A stretch of 64,000 nt of DNA from Ulota crispa. Taxonomy: Eukaryota > Streptophyta > Bryopsida > Orthotrichales > Orthotrichaceae. The stretch lies in assembly GCA_963920765.1 (NCBI GenBank), contig OY987251.1, forward strand, positions 3,536,501-3,600,500, in the 5' to 3' direction. Positions 33,888 to 47,056 of this stretch are shown in pieces (the first letter of the stretch is position 1; each line of letters starts with the position of its first letter). Both the position numbers and the translations under genes were made by a program. The notes beneath the pieces are model-generated. The model was not told the DNA's origin, did not search any database, and worked only from the letters and a program-made list of their open reading frames with translations.

Positions 33888-35269
33888 GTGGCCAGCCCAA
33901 TCTCCCATTATTGATCCATGATATGGCATTACAAATTTTGATGAAGGCCAAAAATAGGAAATTGAAACAATAACCCTAATTCTTGTGCTTAATCCTTTTA
34001 TTTTGTTTGGAAGTTTGATTAAATTGAAAGCTTTATTTAAATTATCAAAAGTACACAATAGACAAATGACTAAAATAAATTGCGCATTGTAGGTACAATG
34101 AGAAACTAATTTGGCATTGTAAAATGAAGATGTACACAATTTTTTTTGACGAGTCTGATTTTTGTGCTGCCTACTTTGTTACTACAACAAAGTTGCCCAA
34201 ACATTTGAAACTTCTTACTTGCCAATTTGAGCCTCCATTCAAGATTATTGTATGGACGCTCTTACAAATGCTACATCTTAACATGTGTTGAATATATATG
34301 TTGAGCTTTTATTTTGGTTTATTCATAGATAAATGTGAATTTAATAAAAATATCTTCTAAAATTACAAGTGTATTTTTTAAAATCACAAATTTTAAACAT
34401 TTTTACACTGTCCTAATAGAGATGCCTCTATCATGTAAATATACGTTTATTACCTAGTTTTGAGTTGGATTTCAATAAATGAAGAGCTGAGGTAGAAATG
34501 GCGACTAAAGATCATCGCTTCTCTAATCAACCCAGTCCACGATTTGGCAATTGGAGATAAGCTTTCAACACTTCGTATGCCCATGAGTGCACGTGACCAC
34601 TTTATGGTGGTATTTGTTTTAAGTTTTTTCTTTTTTATTAGGAAAAGTGAAAAAAAATGAAATAAACATTTTTGGTGGAAATAGTTTTGGAGAAATACTA
34701 AAGTAATTTTGTCTTTAATCTAAAATTCAAGATGGAATAACCTCAAGATAAAGATTTGAGTAGGTTATAGAATCCAATGGGAGTAGGGCCATCCATGTGA
34801 GAGGGTATGAGCTGATCCATATGCCCAAAGCATCTCAAGAAGAATCTAAAATTTTTAGAGTGTAGTGGGGAGTTGGGATTAGAGACTCGAATATGGCAGA
34901 AGCCATAATTATTATGTGTGTAGAATTTTGAAGCAAAATTTGTTCAGCTTGTGTATCATTGTATTGCGTTTCCAAAAAGTCTGTGCTTGTTTGATTTGGA
35001 GTTAACATTTTAAAGTTGTGCTTGTTTGAGCGGAAAAAGGTCTATTGCCTCCCATGTGAAGGGGTAGAGATTTTGATCAACCATAAAAACCAGATAGCTC
35101 ATTAGTTTACTACGAAATTTTGAGGAAATAAATATTATTGTATAAAATTTTTAGAAAGTTATTAAACTTGAGATTTGGAGCTTTGAAGAAGAAAATATGG
35201 AAGAGTAAAAGCTTGAAGGTTGCATATTTTTGGAGAAAAAGATGCCACAATTTTGAAAAAGTCATAAAC
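33888..35269. other. Intergenic, nothing recognised
   Basis: AT-rich with chance frames only. Confidence 0.5.
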
Positions 35270-35382
35270 CCCATATTCGATCAATATGGAGTTGTTAGCT
35301 ATATATGGAGTGTATCTAGACATTGCGTTGGTCCGAATACACTTCATATATAATTGACCACTCCATATTAATCAAATTTGAG
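35270..35382. repeat. Small foldback hairpin M (copy 3)
   Basis: CCATATTCGATCAATATGGA and CTATATATGGAGTGTAT pair with ATACACTTCATATATA and CTCCATATTAATCAAATTTG. Loop of about 20 bases. Confidence 0.65.
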
Positions 35383-35385
35383 GTC

Positions 35386-35925
35386 CATAGCTTTTGGCCA
35401 TATTTGTATTTTCTTTTGAAAATTTTGTGAGTCATAGCTTGTCAAATTATCTTTTCAAATTATTATCATTCATATTATTTGAATGATTTTTCAGAGACTT
35501 ATATTAAGTTGAAGTTGAGAAGTATGTTGTCTTTTTGCAAGGGGGAGGCCGCAACTTTGATGAGCCATAACTTTTGATTTGTTTGAAGTTTTCTTTTAAA
35601 ATTTTCAGAGACAATAGTTTGTTAAATTAGCTTTTTCAGATTAATTTTATTTAAGTTATTTGGAAGAATTTTAAGGGAATTGTGGTTTGTAGAAATTGAG
35701 AGGTTGGATGTCTTCTTGAATTTAAATATTTAAACTTTGATTAGCTATAACCTTCGGACAAAGTTTTAGTATTTAGTGAATTTTTATATGTTGTATTAGA
35801 TAATGTTAGCTTTTCAAATTGCCATCACAATTGTGTTTTGAAGTTATGACACAAAAGTCATAGAGCTTCAAAGGGACAGTGGTTGATTTACTTAAGAGGG
35901 AGAGGAATCCTCACTTTGTTTATTT
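35386..35925. repeat. 180-bp tandem repeat, three diverged units
   Basis: Equivalent phrases recur exactly 180 bases apart: ACTTTGA or ACTTTGT at about 35553, 35733 and 35913, and CATAGCTTTT / CATAACTTTT / TATAACCTTC at about 35386, 35566 and 35746. Units differ considerably. Confidence 0.7.
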
Positions 35926-36028
35926 TCAAATTTTTATAGTAGTTTAGTTTGAAATGAGAATTTAGAGATTTGGTAGATTTTGAGATTTGGTAGATTTGGA
36001 TGTTTGAGAGATTTAGAAGTCATATACC

Positions 36029-36255
36029 ACGCTCATTCTTGAAACAAGGTTGTCTCTAGAATTTTCATTTAGAATTTAAAGTAAACAACCATGCCCATTC
36101 TAGAAAGAACATTGTCTCTAGAATTTCCATCTAGACTTTGAAGTAAACGATCGTGCCCATTTTAGAGAAGATATAGTCTCCAAAAATTTCATTGAGAGTT
36201 AGCAATAATTGGAGACTATTTTGGAGAGCAGGTGTTTTCCAAAATTCTTATTTAG
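36029..36255. repeat. 62-bp tandem repeat, three to four diverged units
   Basis: GCTCATTCT, GCCCATTCT and GCCCATTTT recur at a 62-bp spacing, each followed by GTCTCTAGAATTT or GTCTCCAAAAATTT and a GAATTT/GAGTTAG block. Confidence 0.75.
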
Positions 36256-38376
36256 AATTAGCAATTAAAAAGTCCAATTACACTAAGTCGCAATTAAAGA
36301 TCCTGCATATTCCCAAATTGCGTTCATCTCTACCCAACAACGCTTTCCAACTGTAATTTTGGAAACATAAAACACTATTAATCCCTACAAAATTCATTAA
36401 TAATATTTAAATGACTAGATTTAGTTATTTAACATTTTCAAATTTTGCAAATTTTTTTGTTACAAAGCATATGACTTCAAGTCGCAAACTACATACTAGC
36501 AACCATATCTTAAATTTCTCATGTTTTGAAATGCCTTGTCACTTGTATTTCAAGAATTACATTATTGTTATCAATTTTTATATTTTGTGTTGTAAAGCTA
36601 AAGCACAATTGAACCTTTTGCAATTAATTTTCTTTACTTGAAACTTTACAAATTGCAAGTGATTTGTTTAATAGCTTATAAAACCTAGTGCAGGTTTTTT
36701 AATATTAAGAATAATTTAAGATTGTACAATCAAATGTACAAAAAATTAGCATTTAATTTTTAGAATAGATTTTGAATAGGTCACACCAACTTGTCAATTT
36801 AGGACACTAACCCAAAATGGGGCTATTGTTGTCAATTGGTCAATGAAGAGCTGCACAATAATATGGTTTTGGATTTTTTTTTTGGTCTAAAGTGGCTTAA
36901 GAAAAATAATTGTGAGAATCATATCTTCTTCTTACATTCAATGCACTGAATAACCATGTTAAAATTGAGTCACCAATATATGTGTTGTTCTTTTTCTAGA
37001 ACCATCTCACTTTTCCTTGAAATCAAGGAATTTCAATTCATTGGATAAGTTTTGATATTAGTTCATTGATATTTATGTTTGCTTTTAATAAAATTTCTAC
37101 TTTTATTGAAAACTATTTTGAATTTATTGAGGTAAAATTCTAATTGATTCCTTTTTTGGACCATCATAATAACAAGGAATTACATAGACTATAACATGCT
37201 TAGCAACTTCTTCGAGTTCATTTCCACATGTTGGGCAATCCGTAAGAGAAAGAAACCTTTCATAGTTTTAAATTTATGTATATTTAAAACTTGATACATT
37301 AATATTACTAATCTACATCAAGGAAAATGATGTTAAAATTCCTTTTGTAATGTTAAATTTCTATTTAAGAAAGACTCAATAAATATGCATAGAAATGTGA
37401 TATTTCTGTAGAAATTTCTTTCCTTTAATACAATATAAGAATGTATTTTGATCTTCACCATTGATTTCAAACATGAAAGATTAATCATTGTGTTGGTTGT
37501 CAAAGATAACTTGATGAATTTGTTGTGTTTAGAATTATATATGCTGCTTGAAACATTCATTTAAAAAATTTCAAATCCATTTGATTTAATATTTTTTTGT
37601 TCATAATCCATTATTCAGTAAAAAAGAAAGGAAAAATATTGCAATAGCATGTAGATAAATATTAGTGAAAAATTTGTCTACGATAGTTCAACTATTCTAA
37701 ATCACACTGACTCGTGGAAGCAATTTCTATTTTGTACGCCCTGTACAAGCCTTGCACAATCATTCAGTGATAATAAAATAATTTCTACGGAGTACATTTT
37801 TTCTTCCCATGGCTTTTGTATCTTATTTCTATAATAGGCTTAGTTGGGTAGTTGGGTGTCAAAATAATAGAATGCAAGGTGGTTGAAAAACTCTTTAATA
37901 ACCAAATTTTTTGTAATTGATTTTTCTACCTTACTAATCGGCATTGGATGGGGTCATGGGCATGGGATGGGTCATGGGCATGGGATGAGATAGGTCATGA
38001 ACATGGGATGTTAGTTTTTTTGCAAGGACCTCCTCCCATGATGGCCCTTTGTTGAAAGGGCAGGTACACGGGCCCACTAGTAAGTTGTATAACAAGGTCA
38101 CTAACATTCTTAATGTTCTTAAACAGATTATGGTAGTAATTTTGAGGTCAACATGTAAGTGAAATTTAATAATATCATGCTAATATACTATGACAAATTA
38201 TTGAGCTAGTGCATGGTTTTTTTACCAACAAACCATAAAAGACTTAGGTAAGTCATATATTCCAACACATTAAATTCAATTCTACAGTATCTAGCACTTT
38301 AAAACATGTTCGCAATAAAAAAATTATCACTTAGAAAAATCAATGGTTCAATATTGAAATGATAAAGCAAACACAC
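36256..38376. other. Intergenic, nothing recognised beyond the short repeat at 37942
   Basis: AT-rich, no gene-like frame. Confidence 0.5.
37942..38009. repeat. Short tandem repeat of GGTCATGGGCATGGGATG
   Basis: Three units of about 18-23 bases (GGTCATGGGCATGGGAT, twice, then GGTCATGAACATGGGAT). Confidence 0.8.
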
Positions 38377-38614
38377 TTAACCCTTGAGCGCCCCAGGGAT
38401 AGTATAGTGTTGTTGGGGATCAGAAATAGATTGCATTTGTACTTTTCATTGGTAGTGTGAAAAGGGTTGAGGTTGGGTCCCCATCAACAAAAAAATAGTC
38501 TTCTTTCCATCCACACGGTCATTTTTTGTGGATGCTATTTTTCAAGGTATGATGCCCATTAAACCCCCCAATCTGGCCCCTATGCAAAAACGTGAGCTAG
38601 GTGCTTAGGGGTAA
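38377..38614 (+). mobile_element. TTAA element, family E (short)
   Basis: About 238 bp, from TTAACCCTTGAGCGCCCCAG to GGTGCTTAGGGG then TAA. Shares GTTGGGGATCA, a CGGTCA-TTTTT-GGATG block and ATTAAACCCCCC with the other E copies. Non-coding. Confidence 0.8.
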
Positions 38615-39530
38615 CCCCTAAAGGCCCAAGCCCTTTCTATGTGAAAGTCACTAAAACTGCCACTTTTGGAGGGATGAGTAAAAAATTAGGAATTCTTTTT
38701 TCAAAATTCAAACATACAATCCTGCCCTAGACTATGGGAAGTACTTGTGGGGAACAATTACCTCATTATTGGTGATGAGGAGTGAGATATTGATACCTGA
38801 AGTCACAAAAAATAGTTAATTTCCATGCTATCCAAAAATTTCAAAAGCCTTTGACCACTCTCTTACCAAAAAAATTGCCCTAAGCAAAGTTGAGGTTTAT
38901 TTTCTTCATGTAGAAGACCAAGTTGGGTACATGTTGAAGAGTTTTCAAATCAGTTGGAGGTGTGCAACATACTTCAAAAGATCATTGAATGCTGAAAAGT
39001 CATGAAACTTGCAAATACACTAGGCAAAATTGGAGGGTCTATGAAAAATTTAAAAATGCAAATCACATTAATAAAAATGGTGAAAACCAAGGATTCTTAG
39101 CTTTCTACAACTTGGGAAAATCAATCAAAAAAACAAATACACAAATTGCTCAAAAAGTTAAAGCACCAACTTTTACAAGGGGCAAAAGGAATGGAGGTTG
39201 GGAGTCCCCCAAGACGGGCACCTTCCACTCCACTTCCCTTTGCCCAAGTGTCCACACCTTGTGTCCACAAGGGCTTACCCTCTTTGGAGTCAACACCTAC
39301 TTACAAAAAAGAGGCCATACCCAAACTGTCCCTTCTTGCCTTGTTTCAAAAAATTATTAATAACTTCTTTGTCAAATGTTAGAATGAAGAAAATATAAGA
39401 TGCCCGCATAGATCCTAGAATTCCCCACCTTCAATAAAAATTTTAAAAATCCCAAAAACTAGTTTACCTGTAGGTACATGCCCAAGATCCATTTGTCTTT
39501 GGAGGAAACAGTTAGGCCTTTAGCGGTTAA
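38611..39530 (+). mobile_element. TTAA element, family B, between two E elements
   Basis: The left end CCCCTAAAGGCCCAAGCC directly follows the E copy 38377-38614; the right end GGCCTTTAGCGGTTAA shares its TTAA with the next E copy. The interior matches other B copies (ACTATGGGAAGTACTTG, GACCAAGTTGGGTAC, CACTAGGCAAAATTGGAGG). Confidence 0.8.
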
Positions 39531-39763
39531 CCCTTAAATGCCCTAGCAATGGGATCCTGTTGTTTGGGATCAAAACTTGATCTCACTTTTTCTCTTGATT
39601 TGTACGGGGAAAAAATTTGTGACTGGTCCCCATTAGCAAAGAAGATAGTCCTTTTTCAAATCTTGCGGTCACTTTTTCTGGATGTAATTTTCCGAATTGT
39701 CGTGGCCACTAAACCCCCATTTTCTCCTAAACTCTAAAACAACTCCGAGCACTCAAGGGTTAA
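39527..39763 (+). mobile_element. TTAA element, family E
   Basis: A 237-bp copy, TTAACCCTTAAATGCCCTAG ... GCACTCAAGGGTTAA, in the same orientation as 38377. It uses the TTAA that also ends the preceding B element. Confidence 0.8.
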
Positions 39764-41694
39764 ATTGCAAAATGAAAACCGTTTCTAAAAACAACAATCC
39801 CAATTTTTGTTCAAAGAGTATACATGGTTTTAAAACAATTCACCATCGCAACATAATGACTTAAAATTTTATACCAACACCCCAAACTCTTATAACAATT
39901 GTTAATACTCGTGCTTTTGAAAGTTGAAATCTTTTTTATTTTTTGACAACGCACTGTAGAAAGTGGTTTCACATGCAAGGTATCAACTTGGTATCAACTT
40001 GATGCCCAAATGGGTCTATGGAAATCGAGCTTTAACGTTGTAATTTGAATCCTTTGGACCTTGCATCTACTACTAAAGACTGTAGAGTCGTAAAGAAACT
40101 AACCATTGCATGTACAGACATTTTCCTCAATCAACATTTCAATATTGAAATGTCGATGAAACTTTCATTATTTCTAATGAAAATTTGGATAGAATTTTCC
40201 AAATTCATATGGAATTAATACAACGTATAGGTGAACCAATAATCCTATTTGAAAACATAAAAGAGCGAACAAACGTTAACATTCCCCACAATATTCGATT
40301 TCGCTGTTCTCATGCTCTTTGAAAAATAAATAAAATCTATGAAAATGCTTACTTGTTAAATGAATGGGTCACAGAATGAAACATGTCTAGATTCTGTTCG
40401 GGGAGAACCGACATTTATTGTATTATGACTCGGTTGAAATTGCAACAAAATTGGTTAATATTTAAAAAGATTAGTTCAATAATGAACCGTATTGTTCAAC
40501 AAATAGTAATCATAGTGATTTGCAATATGTTAAAGGCATATCCTGTGCATGCTCATAAAAAATGCTTGAAGATGGGAAATACCAAATTTTAGCTGGTGAA
40601 ACTATACTTTCTTCCCAAAAATATACAACGCAACTAGCACTTGGACTTGTAAAAAGTAGTTGCTTACTAAGAGCATTCTGGAGGTGAGACTTTTTCGTAA
40701 ACACAATGCTTACCTCAATCTTTTCTCAAAACCCCTCTTTCCCTTTATGAAAGTTGATTTTTTTTTAATGATTAAAGAGATCGGAAAAGATTTGCCTCTA
40801 GTCTTTTAATTGTTTAATTTCACCTTCTTCTTTTTTTCTTTCTTTTGGCAAACCAATTGAGAGTCTTTAAATCCAAACATGAATTCGAAATTTCCAAATC
40901 TGACCTATTGGTAGATTTATGTGTTCTAGCGTTTACCCCCAAGTGAAAGTTTTGAAAATTCTCACCACAAAACCCACTACAAGGAGTTTATCCTATTACC
41001 ATTAGGCCTTAGACAAAAAATCAATTAAAAAATAGTTATAATATATCAAATGACATGGTTATGGTCTCATCTGAAAGATAATCAAGTCAAGGTTTTGCAT
41101 CAAGTTCCAAATTCTTAAATGAGTGAAGTATGAATTAGTTATCAAGGTTTCAACGAGGTAAGGTCAAGGTTCTGCTCAAATTTGAAATTGCCCTATTATC
41201 ACTTCCTTATCATTTCCTTAAACATTTTTTTTGTCATACATGATAATATTTTGTCAATTTCACTTTTGAACTTCTTCTTCTTTTCCTCGACCTCTGTGGT
41301 CATCCGTAAGTGCTAACTTAGTTAAAAAAAAGTATTTGTTTTTGGTATTTTGCAATTGATATTGCTATAGCTAAGGCATAAGGCCAATAAAATGTATATC
41401 TAACTAAGGTTCTCATAACTAATACGCTATATCTTTTGCAAGTTTTGGTCAAATGGAACACAAATTGCACAATTGGTAGAAGACTCTAAGACCTTTCTTG
41501 CAATAATTGTAAATTTGGATTTGAAACTAAACCCTAAAATATATGAATTTTTGAAGATAGAGAAATGATAATAGGAGCGGAGTAATAATAGGGTAAACTA
41601 CCAGTGGAAGGAAAAGAAGCCATTCAAGGAAAGATGGAGACAGGCTCTACGTATACTATAAAAACTCACCTCCCAATTGCTTCTAGTGCAAGGC
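39764..41694. other. Intergenic, nothing recognised
   Basis: AT-rich, no gene-like frame. Confidence 0.5.
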
Positions 41695-41931
41695 TTAACC
41701 CTTAAGCGCCCCAACAACAGTATACTATTGATGGGGCCCACAACTTCATTTCATTTATAAAAAAAATTGTACGATGAAAATAGCCATGGTTGGTCCTCAT
41801 CAACACAGAATGTAGCTTTTTTTCAAATACTACGGTCACTTTTTTTGGATGTAATTTTCCAAGCTGTGGTGGCCATTAAACCCCCCATTTTCTCCTAAAT
41901 CTAAAAATAATTCTAGGCGCTCACGGGTTAA
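41695..41931 (+). mobile_element. TTAA element, family E
   Basis: A 237-bp copy, TTAACCCTTAAGCGCCCCAA ... GGCGCTCACGGGTTAA, sharing its right TTAA with the A element that starts at 41928. Confidence 0.8.
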
Positions 41932-43778
41932 CCCCGAAAGGACTAGGGCCTTTATTTTGTCAAAAGACACTCAAAACTGCCACTTCTATGGCAAAGAGAA
42001 AAAAAGTTTGAAAATTGGTCTTTTTGCATATCTGACTATAGGATCTTGTATTAGACTTGTACAAGAATGTGTCATTCAAAACTTAAAAAGTTTGACTGCA
42101 CAAATTGCAAGATATTTGCGTTTAACCCCTAAAGGACCAAGCCATTTTTTTGTGAAAAACAAAGAAAACTGCCACTTTTGGCAAAGCAAGTACAATGGTA
42201 AGAATATTTTTTTTACAATAATTCAACTATAAGATCTTATAGTACACTACAAGAGGTACACATGGAAAAAAATTCAACTCAATCTACACAAAAATGAGTG
42301 AGATATTTACATCTGAATTACGGAAAAAAGTTTCTTTTTGCTGCTACCCAGAAACTTCAGAAGGCTTTGACCACTCTTAGATCAAAAAATTACTCTACAC
42401 AAAGTTGTGGGTTATTTTCCCCATGTAGGAGACCAAGTTAGGTATGTGTGGGATAATTTTCAAATCAATTGGAACTATATAACACATGGGAAAAATAGTA
42501 AGTAAAAAGAAGTAGAGAATGAGTCAAATCACTAAATTGTTAAGAATTGAATTCTTGAAATGAAAAATGCAAATCCCAATGGCTAAAATGTTGTGATAAA
42601 CAATATCCATCCTTTGGTTTTGTTTTTTTTCCAAAATATTGAAAATTGAGTAAAATAAAGGACTTCAAAGTTTACTTGAGTAGAGAATCTAGAACTGCCC
42701 GCAAACCAAAACTCTTCATAACTTTCATCTCATTGATTGAAATTGAATGATTCAAAGCTCCCAACGTCTATTTAAGTCTAAAGAACCTATTTCAGATTTT
42801 TATTTGAAAAAGCTGAAATTTTTAAAGACGTTTTTGGCTGCCCGAGGAGCAACTTTTTCTAGATTTCATACATAAATTCTTCAATAAATGTCGGAATGAA
42901 GAAAAAATTACATTCTCACGTAGATTTTTGAATTCCTCATCTTCAATAAAAGTTTCAGAAAATCATGCAAAGTAGTTTAGCCATAGATACATGCCCAAAA
43001 TCCCAATTGTCCCCCGAGGGGACAATGGTTCTTTAGGGGTTAAAGTGTAGAAAACAAGCTTTTTTGCACCTTGCACAACTAGAATATTTGACTTTGAACT
43101 TTTTTAACTTAATTTTTTTGCACTATGGAGTTTTGAGGTTTATTTTTTTATGGTGGGGAATTGAGTTGAGAATCTATGGGAAAAAAAAAAAATTTAAAAT
43201 TCTCAATTTTCATTCTTAAAAAAAACATTAAATAGATGAAGGTTTGAGATTGAACAAAAACTTATATTGTTAAAATCCTTGCAATGGAATTGAAACACAA
43301 TAATCCCAATGGTGAGATTTTTCTAGCAAGCAATCTTCACCCTCTTCAATAATTTTTTTTGCAAAAATGTTAAATTTGCATTCAAAAATGAAGTTTATAC
43401 GTTATTTTTTCAAGAGGATGCTTGAATTGCCCAAAAAACAAGATTGTCCATAACTTTCTCATAACTAATCCAAATGGAATGAATCAAAGCTTCAAATGTA
43501 AACAAATATATAATCTACGAGCAGAAAAAATCAAAAAGAAAAAAATTCAAGTTTTTGTAAAATTTCATTTGTTGCCCGAACCCCCCAAATTTTTGCTTAT
43601 TTGGGCATAACTTTTACTCCTTGGCATTTATTGGAATAAAAATTGTACTCCCCAGAAGCTAATACATTTTCCTATCTTCAAAAAAAGTTTCAAAAAATAG
43701 AAACAAAAATTGAGACCATAGGTACTTACCTGAAATCGCATTTGTCCCCCAAACAGACAATGGTCCTTTAGGGGCTAA
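41928..43778 (+). mobile_element. TTAA element, family A, interrupted by a B element
   Basis: The left end is TTAACCCCGAAAGGACTAGG with the A signature TTTGTCAAAAGACACTC; the right end is GGTCCTTTAGGGG followed by CTAA, one base off TTAA. Removing the nested B copy gives about 930 bp, the family length. Its left TTAA is shared with the right end of the E element 41695-41931. Confidence 0.8.
42122..43043 (+). mobile_element. TTAA element, family B, nested inside an A element
   Basis: Begins TTAACCCCTAAAGGACCA and ends GGTTCTTTAGGGGTTAA. It lies inside the A-family copy 41928-43778: the host reads GATATTTGCGT up to the left TTAA and resumes AGTGTAGAAAACAAG after the right TTAA. The three intact A copies carry the uninterrupted form at the same place (GATATTTGCATTTAAAGTC near 8770, and equivalents near 47530 and 59350). 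So the insertion duplicated TTAA exactly. Internally the left third is B-like, followed by a stretch resembling A, then the B right end. No coding capacity; non-autonomous. Confidence 0.85.
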
Positions 43779-44655
43779 ACAAGCCCATATTCATGAAAAA
43801 GAATAGAGATTTTTCTAGCAGAAAAAATTCAAGTCACAGCTGGACAGTGCGCAATGATTCTTGTCAGGAGTCAAAGACTGTGTTAATTTATTTCCGCGAA
43901 ATAAAATATGGAGCATGAGATTAATACTGTATGACTTGGAAAACCCAAATGTTTAGCACGTGTGTCACAGTCGGCAGCCCACCGTTCAAAAGAGCGGAAA
44001 TGGTTGACATTTCCTCATATTGTAATCTTATTTTGCGTTTTACCTTGTCCGAGTATACAAGTCGGCATACAAAAATCTTGACCATATCGTCAAAAAGGAA
44101 CTATTTTTAGCAAAAATCTCCCAAATATGCCATAAATTGCGTGCAGATGATAGTGCTTATTGTGATATTTTTAGCTCATTTAGCAGCATATTTAACCACT
44201 TAAGCTAATTAGGAACTTTATATTTGGGATTTTTGATCCAGACCCCAGCGATCCACCTCACATCCAGGTAATTGTTTTTGGGGTGAGTTTTCGACAGCAT
44301 CTTACTAACATGATGCTGGGTGTCAGGATGGATGAAAGCTTGAGATTCCCTTTCAACAGCCACATTCGCCTCGTCAATCTATAGATGATATTTGTAATAA
44401 TACACTGTTTAATGAATGAACGTGCCCAAGTGGACGAGCCTAAAAATATGTATATATATTAATTTTCTCCTTACCAGCCATGCATTCTATGGTGCGTGTC
44501 GCTCGACCAATGAATGAACGTTAAGAATTCCTCTGCTCTCATGCACGTTTCAACGAGGGGTTTCAAAGTACAATTCTTATAAATAGCTCCACTTGCAATT
44601 ATCAGTCCTGAATGTGCTCAAATTTCAAATTTAACTTTGTACTTCACAATTTTGT
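43779..44655. other. Intergenic, slightly less AT-rich
   Basis: No open frame of note. A short phrase around 44490-44515 (GTCGCTCGACCAATGAATG) resembles one near 52285-52312. Confidence 0.4.
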
Positions 44656-45429
44656 TTAACCCCTATAGGACCAAAGAGCCTAATATGGCCAAAGGGGGTG
44701 TTTGGAGCTGTGGAAGTATATAAAGAGGCATTTTTAGCTCAAATTTTGGTTTGCCTCTCAAGTCCAAATGATGTTGCTAGTTCAAAAAAAATTAATGATC
44801 GGCTTGTTGTTCCTTGAAGCGCCTCCTTTGCTATAGATGATATATGGAATGTGGAGAATATTCTATTTTTCAACAATTAGGAGAAGAGTGTCTTTGGGCA
44901 AACAAAGGGAGCGGCTTAGAGAGCAAATGGGATGTGTGCTATCACGTCTTGTATTGTACAAGGGAGACGTTTGGTGATGTGTCGCTTTTTTTTTTTTGAT
45001 TTGGGCAAGGTTTTTATAAGTCTAAAGTAAGGAGCTAGTGGAAACTAGCTACTTTGAGTGACCATATCTTTTGGAGTTCTTTTCCATTTGTGGAGTTTTT
45101 TTTTCCATCAAGTATAGCAAGACACAATCTCATGGGATCAGCCATTAGGTGAATCTTTTTTTTGAGAAAATATTACATGAAAGTCCAAAATCCATATTTT
45201 GAACTGTTGCCCAAATTAGAAAACATGAGATTCTCAAAGGTGGGGTTTTTATAAATTTACTTGGATTTGAAATCAAATCGGTTTAAAACATTTGATTTAT
45301 AATTGGGTATAGAATGACCGGTTTGGATTATGTGATTACTTGTTCAACTTTCCAAAAACTTGGGGAATGTGTTGAAGGTTTCATGTTGGGGGTATGTTGA
45401 ATTTTCTTAGGAAGACGCTTAGGGGTTAA
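44656..45429 (+). mobile_element. Probable TTAA element, family F
   Basis: TTAACCCCTATAGGACC at 44656 and GACGCTTAGGGGTTAA ending at 45429 would delimit a 774-bp element. The interior resembles none of the other families, so the pairing of these ends is inferred. Confidence 0.5.
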
Positions 45430-46450
45430 TATCTGTATGAATCATATGGTAGCTTTGGAAATTTGAATGTTATGGGTTAGTTGAAACCATCACTCACTTC
45501 ATTGACTAAATGGATGTTTTTCATTTGTGTCATGTATACAACTATATACAACATCCATTTGATTGGGTTCAATTCATGTTGTTTTTGTTAATTACCAAAT
45601 GTTGACGCTTGCTACACTACTCATTCACCATTAAACTTTTGTTAGGATTTTCATATGTTAGATAGAATTTAAAGTAATAAATTTAGTAAGTTTTTAATTT
45701 CTATTTATGTGATAATATCACACAAACTACAGATGTGATATTATAGAGGTCCTTCTGATTTTAGTAGTATAATGGGTTTTCTATGGAAATTTGATTCAAA
45801 AGAATGATAGAGTTGTATTGTAAGTTTTTGAGTATTTGGGAGCTTTGGTTTTGAACGGTTGCGATGGTCAGTGTCAATTATAATCAAGCAAATAAAGCTT
45901 CTTTTCAGATGACGGGATTCTATAAAAGGCCTAAATTTGAGTTTTTAATTCTGTTGAAATTGAGGTCTTCCAACAAGGTTGGAGAGAATTACATATTCGT
46001 ACAAAGTGAGTTGATTGAGACGGCAAAAAAAATTGGTTGAAAACAATTGGCTATATTTCGAAGAAGATCTAAATATAGTGAATAACAATATAGTGTAGGA
46101 AATGGTGCATACTCATAAAAAACCATTTAAAATGAGAAAGGCTAGGATTCAACCAGCGAAAATCAAAACCTCCCAAGTGTTGGTCTTTTGCTTCTTCTTT
46201 TTCAAAATAAATGATTATAAAATTGGCTTACATCAAGATGTTTTACAATTGAATGTATGCTGAAAGCTTATGCTGAAAGCTTTTGGTTTTCTATTTGAGG
46301 AGGGTTCCTTCGCTTTTCCTACATCCAAATCTTTTCAAATTATCCGAAAGTTAAATGATTGAACGAAGTTACAAAATTGTATCTATGATTCGTGCATATT
46401 AATAATAATAAAACAAAGTTATAAATTAAAATCCAATGACAATAGCGCAT
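45430..46450. other. Intergenic, one small hairpin
   Basis: AAATGGATGTT at about 45509 pairs with AACATCCATTT at about 45551; otherwise nothing recognised. Confidence 0.5.
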
Positions 46451-46856
<406 letters not shown>

Positions 46857-47056
46857 NNNNNNNNNNNNNNNNNNNNNNNNNNNNNNNNNNNNNNNNNNNN
46901 NNNNNNNNNNNNNNNNNNNNNNNNNNNNNNNNNNNNNNNNNNNNNNNNNNNNNNNNNNNNNNNNNNNNNNNNNNNNNNNNNNNNNNNNNNNNNNNNNNNN
47001 NNNNNNNNNNNNNNNNNNNNNNNNNNNNNNNNNNNNNNNNNNNNNNNNNNNNNNNN
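46857..47056. other. Assembly gap, 200 N
   Basis: A run of exactly 200 unknown bases between the microsatellite and an A-family fragment. The round number suggests a placeholder and not a measured length. Confidence 0.95.
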
